From an uncultured Ignavibacteria bacterium (GTDB taxonomy: Bacteria > Bacteroidota > Ignavibacteria > Tepidaquicellales > OLB5), in the NCBI GenBank assembly GCA_937873695.1, contig CALMYL010000017.1:62001-126000 (forward strand): DNA of 64,000 nucleotides. The letters run 5' to 3'. Shown here piece by piece: positions 26,757 to 36,924 of the stretch. Made by a program: the position numbers and the translations under genes. The notes below the pieces were generated by a model. That model was not told the origin of the DNA, did no database searches, and saw nothing but the letters and a program-made list of their open reading frames with translations. The number at the start of each line of letters is the position of its first letter. Position 1 is the first letter of the stretch.

Positions 26757-27908
26757 ATGAAGTATATTATTGCCGCGGTATTTACTTTCGTTTTGTTGTA
26801 TATTTCCGGTTGTTCGGGCATTACAGTAGATAAGATCATCAAAGTGGATCAGGATGACTGGACTATGTCCGGAGGGTCGCCTCAGCAGCAGCATGCATCA
26901 AAATATGTGCTTGCTCCGCCGCTGAACCTGATGTGGGATTACAATATAGAAGGCGGGGTAGGTCCTTCAGGCATTACAGCAAGTGATGCGGTAGTATTTG
27001 TAAACGCGCTTCAGGGTGAGCTTTTTACATTTGATATAAATTCAGGTGGCAAGATCGGAAATCTTAAATTCCTTGGTAAGGATTGCAGTACCGCACCTCT
27101 TATCCTAGGCAAAGATGTTGTATTTACCTATGCAGGAGATAAAAAGTACTCTGTAGCTTCTTATGATCTGACTGCCGGCAAGATCAACTGGAGGAAAAAT
27201 TATGGTGACATACAGACCTCACCTGTTTTGTATGAGGGATATATATATTTTGGGAGTCTGAACGGTAATTTTTATAAAATTGATCTTAATTCGGGCAGAA
27301 TGATTTGGAAGTTCAATTCTAAGGGGCAGATCCACTCCACTTGCGCATTGAAAGGCTCTGTTGCGGTTTTTGGAAACGATAAAGGGTTTGTTTACGGGAT
27401 TGATCTGAATTCAGGCGCTGAGCTATGGAAAGTTGATCTGAAACTGCCTGTGATGTCAACTCCACTGGTAAATGAGAAGAATGTGTTTATTGGCTGCAAT
27501 GATTCCAATTTCTACTCAATTTCGCTTGATAGCGGGAGAGTTAACTGGAAATTGAATCTGCATTCAAAACTAATAGGCGGTTCCGCCCTGGATGCCGGAG
27601 GCAATTTGATAACCGGGGCTGTTGACGGAAGCATTTATTCAATTAGCAGCGCAGGAGAAGTAAACTGGAAAACCGGTACCGGCGGGGCAGTAATTTCAAG
27701 TCCTGTCGTTTCAGGAAATTACATATACGTATCTTCATATGACAGCTATATTTATTCAATAGATGCCTCTGATGGCAGGGTACTTTGGAGCAGTTTGCTG
27801 GAAAATAAAGTTAAAACTACGCCTGTTATATGGAAAGAATATCTTTTTGTTGCGGCGGATGAAATAGTATATTGTTTTACAAGCAGAAATGTTGAAAAGA
27901 AATATTAA
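26757..27908 (+). CDS. PQQ-like beta-propeller lipoprotein
   Basis: A 383-residue lipoprotein with lipobox ISGC at about residues 16-19. The rest is about seven PQQ-type propeller blades with W near each blade end (GKINWRKNYG, GRMIWKFNSKG, GAELWKVDLK, GRVNWKLNLHS, GEVNWKTGTG, GRVLWSSLLE). It resembles BamB and other outer-membrane assembly or sensor propellers, but blade similarity alone does not prove BamB function. Its last 20 bases overlap the start of the next gene, which encodes a PEGA protein, so the two are translationally coupled and may work together at the envelope. Confidence 0.75.
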   Translation: MKYIIAAVFTFVLLYISGCSGITVDKIIKVDQDDWTMSGGSPQQQHASKYVLAPPLNLMWDYNIEGGVGPSGITASDAVVFVNALQGELFTFDINSGGKIGNLKFLGKDCSTAPLILGKDVVFTYAGDKKYSVASYDLTAGKINWRKNYGDIQTSPVLYEGYIYFGSLNGNFYKIDLNSGRMIWKFNSKGQIHSTCALKGSVAVFGNDKGFVYGIDLNSGAELWKVDLKLPVMSTPLVNEKNVFIGCNDSNFYSISLDSGRVNWKLNLHSKLIGGSALDAGGNLITGAVDGSIYSISSAGEVNWKTGTGGAVISSPVVSGNYIYVSSYDSYIYSIDASDGRVLWSSLLENKVKTTPVIWKEYLFVAADEIVYCFTSRNVEKKY

Positions 27909-28485
27909 AATACTTGTTTACCTGATCTTATCAGTTCCCGTAATAAGTTTCGGGCAGGATAGTAGTCTCTCGGTATATGCAGATTCAGTGGAGATAGAAT
28001 ATAATTTCATAGATTCATCGCCGCAGAACGCTTCTGTATTCATTAATGAAGAGCATATTGGGAGCACACCGCTGTTTTTTGTATGGAAAGACAGCATTTT
28101 TCCAAAGCAGTTAAAGATCAGTTTAAAAGGATTTCCTGAAATTACAGAGACCATACAAAGCAGCAAACTGCTTAAGATGAAATACGGCCTCAATCCGGTT
28201 GGAGGTAATTTATTAAGTGAGATAGTAAAAGAAGATAAGGAGCCCTATTTTAAGACCAAAAGAAAAGTAATTCCGATTATCTTTTCTTCGATACTCACTG
28301 CCGGAAGCGGCATTGCCGCGTTTTATTTCAAGTCGCAGGCATCAGAAAACCAGAAGAACTATGATATATACGGAGACCCGGCAGAGCTGGATAAGAAAAG
28401 AGATAATAATCTGCTCGGCGGCATATCAATTGCACTGCTGCAGGTTGGATTCGGCGCGTTAATGTATTTTCTGTTCCTTGATTAG
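27889..28485 (+). CDS. PEGA-domain envelope protein
   Basis: A 198-residue protein with signal peptide 1-22 (ending SFGQ). A PEGA-like segment follows (ASVFINEEHIGSTPL with downstream KQLKISLKGF), a small beta domain often found on surface proteins. The C-terminal part has two hydrophobic stretches (about 125-145 and 175-197) separated by a charged loop with ENQKNYDIYGDP. The start overlaps the end of the propeller lipoprotein gene. No enzyme function is visible; a structural or anchoring role is a guess. Confidence 0.65.
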   Translation: MLKRNIKILVYLILSVPVISFGQDSSLSVYADSVEIEYNFIDSSPQNASVFINEEHIGSTPLFFVWKDSIFPKQLKISLKGFPEITETIQSSKLLKMKYGLNPVGGNLLSEIVKEDKEPYFKTKRKVIPIIFSSILTAGSGIAAFYFKSQASENQKNYDIYGDPAELDKKRDNNLLGGISIALLQVGFGALMYFLFLD

Positions 28486-28498
28486 GCGTAATGTTTCA

Positions 28499-29515
28499 TC
28501 ATTTGTAAGAGAAGTGTTTTGATACTTCCGCAAAGCTGGTATCATACCTGTATTGTACATTAAAATGCCCGCCGTTAAACTCCCGGTGAATATACCTGAT
28601 ACCGTTTTTCTTAAGTTTATCACAATAAATTCTGGCCCCGGCCTGCAGTTTGAATTCATCTTTTACCCCGCAATCAACGTAAATAAGCTTTAGTTTCTTC
28701 AGGTTAGCTTTGTATTTTGATACTTGTCTAACAGGATCAAAGTTCATCCAATTCTTCCATATTTGCGGGATCAATTCTCCGGTATAGACATCAAAAGGCA
28801 AGTCAAAGTTATATTCTTTCCGGCGCGGATTTGGAGAGTAGCAAGCCGACATTCCGATTGTATTAATGATATTATGGAAATCACCGCTTTTGGGCTGCCT
28901 GTTATTAATTTCTGTTTTAATAAAGTTTTCGACCGCTTTATGACCTTTGCCATATTTCTGAATAAGCACAATAAACTCTGCAAAGTGTTCCATGTAACAA
29001 TACTCAAACGCTGAATCCCCGGAATGAGTTGCCATCAAACCAAATGTACCCGGATTCCGCATTGCAAGCCACATTGCACCGTATCCGCCTGATGATTTTC
29101 CTATTATGCACCTGGATGCTGCCTTCGGCAAAGTCCTGAAATTGCTGTCAATGAACGGGACAATTTCTTTTACCATGTAATCTTCATACCTGCCTGTGGC
29201 TGTTGAGTTTACATACTGCGAACCGCCGTACTTTGTAAAACAATCTGGCATTACAACTATCATTTCTTTGATAGCTTTCGTTTTTATGAGCCTGTCCAGC
29301 CGCTGCTGAATGTTCTCTGAAAAGGGTGCCAGGTTCATATTCAGCGCGCCATAGCCGGTGAAACCGGCTATGAGGTACATCACAGGATACTTCTTATTTC
29401 CGGTATTGTATGATGGCGGCAGGTAAACAAGAACTTTCCTTTTAAAAGGATCATTCAAAGGATTACCCTTTAATACTTTGCTTGTGTGATCCAGTACTCT
29501 AACTTGGCTTGTCAT
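28499..29515 (-). CDS. Enterochelin esterase-like alpha/beta hydrolase
   Basis: A 338-residue protein of the putative esterase (esterase D/YieL/enterochelin esterase) fold. Early features are KVLVYLPPSYNTG and PVMYLIAGFTGYG. The nucleophile elbow is GKSSGG, with the Ser near residue 151. The acid is probably the Asp in VDCGVKDEF, and the catalytic His is in FNGGHFN near 321. There is no signal peptide. The natural substrate is unknown. It is 4 bases downstream of surE and ends a long minus-strand series. Confidence 0.8.
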   Translation of the reverse strand: MTSQVRVLDHTSKVLKGNPLNDPFKRKVLVYLPPSYNTGNKKYPVMYLIAGFTGYGALNMNLAPFSENIQQRLDRLIKTKAIKEMIVVMPDCFTKYGGSQYVNSTATGRYEDYMVKEIVPFIDSNFRTLPKAASRCIIGKSSGGYGAMWLAMRNPGTFGLMATHSGDSAFEYCYMEHFAEFIVLIQKYGKGHKAVENFIKTEINNRQPKSGDFHNIINTIGMSACYSPNPRRKEYNFDLPFDVYTGELIPQIWKNWMNFDPVRQVSKYKANLKKLKLIYVDCGVKDEFKLQAGARIYCDKLKKNGIRYIHREFNGGHFNVQYRYDTSFAEVSKHFSYK

Positions 29516-29519
29516 AAAA

Positions 29520-30302
29520 TTACAGGTTTATTTTCCAGTCTTTAATTTCTTCAAAAGTGCGGTAATCGGTAAGATCAAAGTGAAGGGGTGTGATGGAAAT
29601 ATAGTTATCCTTAACTGCTGCAACATCAAATTCAGTTGAATCATCCCGGTAAACCATTCTGCCGGTCAGCCAGTAATATTCTTTTCCGTGCGGGTCTTTA
29701 CGGACCTCAAATCCATCTTCCCAGTATGATTTGCCCTGCTTGGTGATCTTCACACCTTTGATATCATTTGCGGGAATGTTGGGAATATTCATATTAAGCA
29801 GGGTACCTTCATGCAGGTTTATCTTATCATCTTCCCACATTTGTTTGATTATCCCTGAAGCGAGCTTTGCCGGTTCAATAAAATCAACTTTATCAAATGT
29901 TGTTAAGGATACCGCTATTGACGGGATCTTGAGTATGGTCCCTTCAGTGGCCGCGGATACCGTACCTGAATATATAATATTGATCGCGGTATTTGCACCA
30001 TGATTAATGCCTGATATAACGAGATCGAACTTCACCTCTTTGAAGAAATAAAGCACACCTATCTTAACAGCATCAGCAGGAGTGCCTTCAACGGCAATTC
30101 CGTAAAATTCGCCGTCCTTCATATGCTCATATGTTCTTAACGGGTAAAATATTGTAATTGAGTGTCCTACAGCGCTTTGCTGCGTGTAAGGAGCTGATAC
30201 ATAAACATTCGCGAATTTCTTAAGCTCTTCAACCAGCCGCTGAAGCCCCGGAGCTTCAATGCCGTCATCGTTTGAAACTAATATATTCGGTTTTCTGATC
30301 AT
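29520..30302 (-). CDS. surE: 5'/3'-nucleotidase SurE
   Basis: A 260-residue metal-dependent nucleotidase that removes phosphate from nucleoside monophosphates and short polyphosphates. The N-terminal ILVSNDDGIEAPGL supplies the two metal-binding Asp residues (about 12-13). Further family motifs are APYTQQSAVGHSIT and the Asn/His site in SGINHGANT near residue 98. Length is standard. It lies 57 bases downstream of obg on the same strand. Confidence 0.93.
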   Translation of the reverse strand: MIRKPNILVSNDDGIEAPGLQRLVEELKKFANVYVSAPYTQQSAVGHSITIFYPLRTYEHMKDGEFYGIAVEGTPADAVKIGVLYFFKEVKFDLVISGINHGANTAINIIYSGTVSAATEGTILKIPSIAVSLTTFDKVDFIEPAKLASGIIKQMWEDDKINLHEGTLLNMNIPNIPANDIKGVKITKQGKSYWEDGFEVRKDPHGKEYYWLTGRMVYRDDSTEFDVAAVKDNYISITPLHFDLTDYRTFEEIKDWKINL

Positions 30303-30359
30303 TATACGGATTTTCTATGATGTTGTATTTGTTAATGCCGGTAAATTAAAACATACGCA

Positions 30360-31370
<1,011 letters not shown>

Positions 31371-32621
31371 TTAAACTGCCCTGTTCTTTCCGTTTGGTAC
31401 ATCATTTCCGGTAAAGTAATTCTGGAAAATATCAACAAATTTTACCGCAGCATCTGAATAGAAATTCACTTTTCTATCCCTGTAAAGTGTATCGATAAAT
31501 AATACAGCATCATCCCAATTGTTCTTATCCAGAATATGATTAACATTTTCCCTGAATCTCTCTTCATCCTTATCAAATATTTTTTTTATGATCTTCTTCC
31601 TGTATGAACTCTCACAAAACAGGTCTTCGATGAGTCTTTTCCTTTTTTCCTCATCAGTTACCTGCTGGGGTGGAGCTATCTCATTGAACTGTGAAGCAAA
31701 TAGCAGGTCATCGGAGTAAATTTCATCATCAATTATCAGCCTGCTTTTTTCAACCTCCGGAAGCTTTGCTTCCTGCTCTCTGATAAGCCTTATGTTTATA
31801 ACCGGAATATCTTCATTGAGCGGCTCATCGGCTTTAAGTATCCTCTCAATTTCTCTGTCGGCGTTTTCTTTGTTTATGAACTCTGTTTTTGCTTTGGAAA
31901 TTATCTGCCTTATCTGCTCTTCGGTTATCTCATCTTCGGCGGGTTCTTTTGGCAGTTTTTTGTTTTCAGGGTCAATAAGCTCAATTACTTCCTGTATAAA
32001 TATTTCATCACTGAAAAACCCGTCTATTTTCTTTTTGATCTCATGGAACCCTTTATCTGAAAAATATGCCGAGAGTATTTTCCGGGGAAGCTTGATGTTG
32101 ATAGGATTATTTTCACCAAGATCGTGGAAAAAGTAATAAAGCAGCTTAACAAGGCTCATCCTGTGAGCCTGGCTGTGCCTGCCGGAAATCTCTTCGTAAA
32201 TATTCCGGTTAACTTCATTCAGCAGGTGTTCTATCTGGTTGTATGAAACAACTTCAAGCGCGTTTACAGCGATGAAGTCTTCTATGTTGGTAATGTAATA
32301 ACCGTAAAACTGGAAATATTTAAGCCTGTCAAGGATGTAAGCTGCCGGCCGGGTTTCGCGTTCACCGAATAAAAATTTAAGCAGAGTATTTTTCGGCTTT
32401 ATGATATAATTAATATTGAAAACAATAGCTTTATTAAGCAGGTCTTCAAAATCTTTTTTATCCAGCGGCAGGTTGTGTTTGGGTATGTAATTTTCGAGGA
32501 AACTGGTTATAAAAGGGGGTAATGCAGAGCCCCAAATCCGCTCAAAAGTAATTCTGCCCGCGGGAAATTCAAGCATTGACATATAATCACGGAATTTCCT
32601 GTTTGCAAAATCCTGGAACAT
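31371..32621 (-). CDS. Unknown 416-residue mainly alpha-helical cytosolic protein
   Basis: No signal peptide, membrane segment or known motif is visible. The sequence is rich in Lys, Glu, Ile and Phe and looks almost entirely helical. Residues 1-200 form one region with many aromatic residues (KYFQFYGYYITNIEDF). A highly charged, probably coiled or disordered stretch (about 215-310, with KLPKEPAEDEITEEQ) links it to a C-terminal helical part. The stop touches the obg start codon, so obg expression may depend on it. It lies between sdhB and obg. The function is unknown. Confidence 0.55.
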   Translation of the reverse strand: MFQDFANRKFRDYMSMLEFPAGRITFERIWGSALPPFITSFLENYIPKHNLPLDKKDFEDLLNKAIVFNINYIIKPKNTLLKFLFGERETRPAAYILDRLKYFQFYGYYITNIEDFIAVNALEVVSYNQIEHLLNEVNRNIYEEISGRHSQAHRMSLVKLLYYFFHDLGENNPINIKLPRKILSAYFSDKGFHEIKKKIDGFFSDEIFIQEVIELIDPENKKLPKEPAEDEITEEQIRQIISKAKTEFINKENADREIERILKADEPLNEDIPVINIRLIREQEAKLPEVEKSRLIIDDEIYSDDLLFASQFNEIAPPQQVTDEEKRKRLIEDLFCESSYRKKIIKKIFDKDEERFRENVNHILDKNNWDDAVLFIDTLYRDRKVNFYSDAAVKFVDIFQNYFTGNDVPNGKNRAV

Positions 32622-32672
32622 TGAATACTAAATCCTCCTCACGGAATATTGTGAACTAATACTGATGATGCT

Positions 32673-33380
32673 TTATAATTCTCTTGTCGAAAGTTCTTTT
32701 TTAAGCTGCGAAATATGCCATGTGATATTAATTTCTTTCGGGCATGACTCAATACAATTGAAGATCGTGTGGCATCTCCATATGCCGTCAGGTGTATCAA
32801 TGATATCAAGTCTTTCATCGGCAGCTTCATCCCTTGTATCAAACACAAACCTGTATGCTTTTAACAGCGCAGCGGGTCCGATGTAATTATTGTTTGACCA
32901 GGTGCTGGGGCAGCTTGTTGTGCAGCATGCGCAAAGTATACATTTTGCTGACTCAAACAGCTTTTCAGCGTCTTCGTTGGACTGCAGCCTTTCGCTGTCT
33001 TCTGTAACCGGTGAATTATTGATAAGATACGGCTTAACAGCCTTGTACTTTTCGTAAAAGTCGGTCATATCCAGAATAAGATCTTTTATGATCGGCAATG
33101 CCGGAAGAGGCTCTATAACAACCGGCTTTTTGGTGTTAATATCCTTAAGCAGGGTAGAGCATGCCAAATGATTTCTTCCGTTTATCCTCATACCGTCACT
33201 GCCGCATACTCCGTGTGCACATGATCTCCTGAAAGCAAGGCTTCCGTCGTGCTCCCATTTTATCTTATGCAAACAGTCAAGTACGGTCATGTTTTCATGT
33301 CCTTCAAAACGGTATTCCTCAAAATGAGGTTCCTTATCAACTTCCGGGTTAAATCTGAGTATTCTGAATGTAACTTGCAT
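32673..33380 (-). CDS. sdhB: Succinate dehydrogenase/fumarate reductase iron-sulfur subunit
   Basis: A 235-residue electron-transfer subunit of respiratory complex II or fumarate reductase. The [2Fe-2S] ligands are in RRSCAHGVCGSDG, with the fourth Cys in NHLAC. The [4Fe-4S] ligands are in CILCACCTTSCPSTW. The [3Fe-4S] site is in CHTIFNCIESCPKEI. All cluster positions are kept. It is 92 bp downstream of sdhA. No gene for the membrane cytochrome b anchor is next to the pair. Confidence 0.93.
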   Translation of the reverse strand: MQVTFRILRFNPEVDKEPHFEEYRFEGHENMTVLDCLHKIKWEHDGSLAFRRSCAHGVCGSDGMRINGRNHLACSTLLKDINTKKPVVIEPLPALPIIKDLILDMTDFYEKYKAVKPYLINNSPVTEDSERLQSNEDAEKLFESAKCILCACCTTSCPSTWSNNNYIGPAALLKAYRFVFDTRDEAADERLDIIDTPDGIWRCHTIFNCIESCPKEINITWHISQLKKELSTREL

Positions 33381-33472
33381 ATCGCTTAAAATTTAAAATT
33401 TTTTTGCTTTTTACTTTCTTAGCAGTTTGTTCCTGTTGCTTTCAATTTTTGCTTTTTTACTTTTGCCTGCTT

Positions 33473-35230
33473 CTAATACTTTCTTTCCATAGGTTCAAAC
33501 TGTGTTTTTACCACAGCTTTGTAAGCTATCTTCGGGTCACCTGAATCATTCTTCGTGATAAAGGAATGTTTCATCCAGTTCGCGTCATCACGTTTAGGAA
33601 AGTCCTCCCGTGTATGCGCGCCTCGTGACTCCTGCCTGTTGAGCGCGCTTTCATTCACGCTTTCGGCAATATCAAGTAAGTTGCCAAGTTCAATAGCTTC
33701 AATGAGATCTGTATTAAATACTTTGCTCTTATCCTGCAGTCCGATATTCTTATATCTTTCTTTGAACTGCTTTATAAGTTCTTTATTTTCTGCGAGGTCT
33801 TTTTCATTCCTGAAAATTCCGCATTTATCCATCATGCTCTGCTGAAGTTCTTTCCTGATCTGTGATATTTTTTCACTTCCGTTCCTTGAAAGCAGATCAC
33901 TCATCATAGCTCGGGTTTTTTCGGCCGGATCGGCAGTGAAATTATGGTACTCAGCGTTCTGCAGGAACTGTGATATCTTTTTGCCGCCTCTTCTGCCGAA
34001 TACAACTATATCAAGAAGTGAGTTTGTGCCAAGCCTGTTTGCTCCGTGAACGGATACGCAGGCGCACTCGCCTGCTGCATAAAAGCCCTGTACTATCTTT
34101 CCGCTGTTATCGGCAAAAACTTCTGTATCATAGTTTGTGGGAATGCCCCCCATTGCATAATGTGCTGTTGGCTGTATAGGAACCGATTCCTTTGTGGGCT
34201 CAACGCCTAAATATGTTCTGGCAAATCCTGTTATCTCCGGGATCTTTTCATCAATTACTTTTTTGCCAAGATGGGTAAGATCAAGATTGATATAATGTGT
34301 GCCGTCACTGCCCAGTATTCCGCGTCCGGCTCTAATTTCCGAAATAATGGCGCGTGAAACCATATCTCTTGGCGCTAGATCTTTTACGGTAGGGGCGTAT
34401 ACTTCCATAAAGCGCTCGCCCGCGTTATTCCTCAAAATTCCGCCTTCTCCTCTGGCGGCTTCTGATACCAGTATACCCAGCCTCCACAATCCTGTTGGGT
34501 GGAACTGGTAGAACTCCATATCCTCAAGCGGCAGCCCCGCTTTGTAAACAAGAGCGCAGCCATCACCGGTACCAACATGAGCGTTTGATGTTATCCTGAA
34601 AGCCCTGCCGTATCCGCCTGTAGCGAACATGATAGCCTTGGCCTGGAATGTATGTATTTCTGAGGTTGCCATATCAATGGCAGTTAATCCTTTACAGATA
34701 CCATCTTCGATAATAAGATCGGTGAGAAAATACTCTGAGTAAAACTTAACGTTATTTTTTATACAGTTCTCATACAGGGTTTGCAGCATCACGTGACCGG
34801 TTCTATCGGCAGAGTAACATGAACGCATAACAGGAACGCGTTTTGAATTGGGATCGTTCGGGTTTTCGGGTTTTGTGTGACCGCCGAATTTGCGCTGAGC
34901 GATCTTACCTTCTTTTGTCCTGGAAAAAGGCATGCCCATGTGTTCAAGCTCTATTATAGCTCTCGGGGCATCCTGGCACATGATTTCTATGGCATCCTGG
35001 TCTCCCAGGTAATCAGATCCCTTTACGGTATCAAACGCATGGTTTAACCATGAATCTTCTTCTTCGTTGGATAAAGCCGCGCAAACACCTCCCTGTGCCG
35101 TACCGGTATGTGAACGGGTGGGGAATACTTTGGAAATCACAGCGCATGAGCTTCCTTTTGGAATTTCTACGGCAGCGCGGAGCCCCGCTCCGCCTGCGCC
35201 AACAATTACAACATCAAATTTGTGTATCAT
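33473..35230 (-). CDS. sdhA: Succinate dehydrogenase/fumarate reductase flavoprotein subunit
   Basis: A 585-residue FAD-binding catalytic subunit. The dinucleotide fold VGAGGAGLRAA is at residues 9-19. The covalent-FAD region is RSHTGTAQGGVCAAL with its His near residue 41. Active-site elements are FHPTGLW, ARGEGGIL and HYAMGGIPTN, and the C-terminal RQESRGAHTREDFPKRDD block is present. Length is normal. It forms a unit with the downstream sdhB; the upstream gene encodes a trypsin-TPR protein rather than a cytochrome b subunit. Confidence 0.95.
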   Translation of the reverse strand: MIHKFDVVIVGAGGAGLRAAVEIPKGSSCAVISKVFPTRSHTGTAQGGVCAALSNEEEDSWLNHAFDTVKGSDYLGDQDAIEIMCQDAPRAIIELEHMGMPFSRTKEGKIAQRKFGGHTKPENPNDPNSKRVPVMRSCYSADRTGHVMLQTLYENCIKNNVKFYSEYFLTDLIIEDGICKGLTAIDMATSEIHTFQAKAIMFATGGYGRAFRITSNAHVGTGDGCALVYKAGLPLEDMEFYQFHPTGLWRLGILVSEAARGEGGILRNNAGERFMEVYAPTVKDLAPRDMVSRAIISEIRAGRGILGSDGTHYINLDLTHLGKKVIDEKIPEITGFARTYLGVEPTKESVPIQPTAHYAMGGIPTNYDTEVFADNSGKIVQGFYAAGECACVSVHGANRLGTNSLLDIVVFGRRGGKKISQFLQNAEYHNFTADPAEKTRAMMSDLLSRNGSEKISQIRKELQQSMMDKCGIFRNEKDLAENKELIKQFKERYKNIGLQDKSKVFNTDLIEAIELGNLLDIAESVNESALNRQESRGAHTREDFPKRDDANWMKHSFITKNDSGDPKIAYKAVVKTQFEPMERKY

Positions 35231-35242
35231 TTATTTGAAATA

Positions 35243-36901
35243 TTAATTTAAGCCTCTGATTGCCTTAAGCAGATCAGATTTCTTTTTGTTCTCTTCCGGA
35301 GTATATGTGTATATACTTTTCAGGTCCATGTAATAAAGCATTGCATCGGTCTTCTTGCGCTGCTTGCATGCTATCATGCCGAGCAGGTAGGGGATATCCA
35401 CATAATAAGTTGAGCCGTAAGCGACCATTTCAAGGTCATATGCTTTTTCAACGTATTTTTTTGCTTCAGAGTAATCAATCAGTTTGTTAAAATATATTGA
35501 GCCAAGCTGGACGTAAGCCTGCGTATAAGAAGGATCTTTTTTAATCAGTTTTTTATACTCTTTAATGGCTTTTTTATACTTGCCCATGTTTTCATAAATG
35601 CTGCCTATCTGGTACCTCAAATAATGATCGGCGGTATCTTTGGCGGACATTTTTTCGTAGAACTCCAGAGCTTTTTTGTATTCCTTAGAGCTTGTGTATG
35701 CGCTGGCAAGGCTTGATGAGAGCAGATTCAGCAGACTATCGCTCTGGAAGCGCGCTTTGATGGTATCATACAATCCTTCGGCCTTCTGGAAATTTTCGCA
35801 GTAAACATAAAGGTCCATCATATCCCTGTATACATTAAATGAATCAGGGGCTATATCAAGACACTTATAATAAAATGTTTCCGCTTTGTTGAAGTTGATC
35901 CTCGCAATAGAATCCTGCTTAACTATAAAAGTATCAAGGGTCTTCATGGTATCTTTTTGTTTTACGTAAAGCCAGTTGTATGTGGCTTCCTGTTTGTAGT
36001 TGCCGGCAAGCCTTAAGTTGGAATAATACAGGCTTTCTTCGCGTTTCTTTTTTGCTTCGGGGTTATTATCAATATTGGCAATATCAACTGAGTTCATAAA
36101 ATACACAAAACTGTTGATAGCTATCGCGAAGTTCAGGTTGCCGTAGCCCGTGTAAGTATATGTTGTAATGCCAACAACTTCACCCTTGCGGTTAAACAGC
36201 GCGCCGCCGGAATTGCCCGGTGATATAGCCGCGGTTATCTGCAGCACTTTTTCAAAACTCTTTTCGATGGGTGAGTATGTTACGGGGTCTGTGAATGATA
36301 CTTTTTCATTTTCCCTTATACCCGCAATAATGCCCTGTGATATTGTGTACTCATATCCTAATGGGCTGCCGATAGCAAAAACTTCCTGGCCCACTTTCAT
36401 AGCATCAGAGTTTCCGAATTTTATAGTGGGAAACTTGGTGCCGTTTGCGTTCTTAATGCGGATAATTGCCATATCATTTTTTTCATCAATGATAAGAAGC
36501 TCCGCATCATAATATGTGCCATCGGCGGTTTTGACAATGAGGCTATCTATGCCATCAACAACGTGGTAGTTGGTACCAATTAAGCCATCTTCGCTGAAGA
36601 TAAAGCCTGAACCATTAAGAAGTGTGGTATCAATTGTTGTGAATGAATAATATGAATAATAATTATCCGTGTGATACCAAATGGATATCAGCGCGGATTT
36701 ATTTCTTTCGATTATCTGCTCAGCGTTGAAATTGGATGAATCAGTGAGCGACTGCCTGTTAAGCGGTTCATTGCTTTTTTCCTGCGCGTAAACACCAGTT
36801 GAGTTAAACGCGGTAAAGGTTAACAAAAATGCAGCAAGAAGCCAAATGTATTTTCTCAAATTGTTATATATTATTTTTTTTCTTTTATTTAAATTGCTCA
36901 T
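35243..36901 (-). CDS. Exported trypsin-like (HtrA-type) serine protease fused to TPR repeats
   Basis: A 552-residue protein. Residues 18-40 form a signal peptide or membrane anchor ending in YAQ. The chymotrypsin-fold protease domain (about 60-270) has His113 in GTNYHVVDG, Asp143 in KNDMAIIRI and Ser231 in ISPGNSGGALF, a complete catalytic triad of HtrA type. No PDZ domain follows. Instead, residues about 340-530 hold several TPR-like helical pairs (for example EYKKALEFYEKM, GKYKKAIKEYKKLIKKDPSYTQAY). TPRs probably select partners or substrates in the periplasm. It lies 12 bp upstream of sdhA on the same strand. Confidence 0.82.
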   Translation of the reverse strand: MSNLNKRKKIIYNNLRKYIWLLAAFLLTFTAFNSTGVYAQEKSNEPLNRQSLTDSSNFNAEQIIERNKSALISIWYHTDNYYSYYSFTTIDTTLLNGSGFIFSEDGLIGTNYHVVDGIDSLIVKTADGTYYDAELLIIDEKNDMAIIRIKNANGTKFPTIKFGNSDAMKVGQEVFAIGSPLGYEYTISQGIIAGIRENEKVSFTDPVTYSPIEKSFEKVLQITAAISPGNSGGALFNRKGEVVGITTYTYTGYGNLNFAIAINSFVYFMNSVDIANIDNNPEAKKKREESLYYSNLRLAGNYKQEATYNWLYVKQKDTMKTLDTFIVKQDSIARINFNKAETFYYKCLDIAPDSFNVYRDMMDLYVYCENFQKAEGLYDTIKARFQSDSLLNLLSSSLASAYTSSKEYKKALEFYEKMSAKDTADHYLRYQIGSIYENMGKYKKAIKEYKKLIKKDPSYTQAYVQLGSIYFNKLIDYSEAKKYVEKAYDLEMVAYGSTYYVDIPYLLGMIACKQRKKTDAMLYYMDLKSIYTYTPEENKKKSDLLKAIRGLN

Positions 36902-36924
36902 TGCACATTGTCAGTTACACATTG

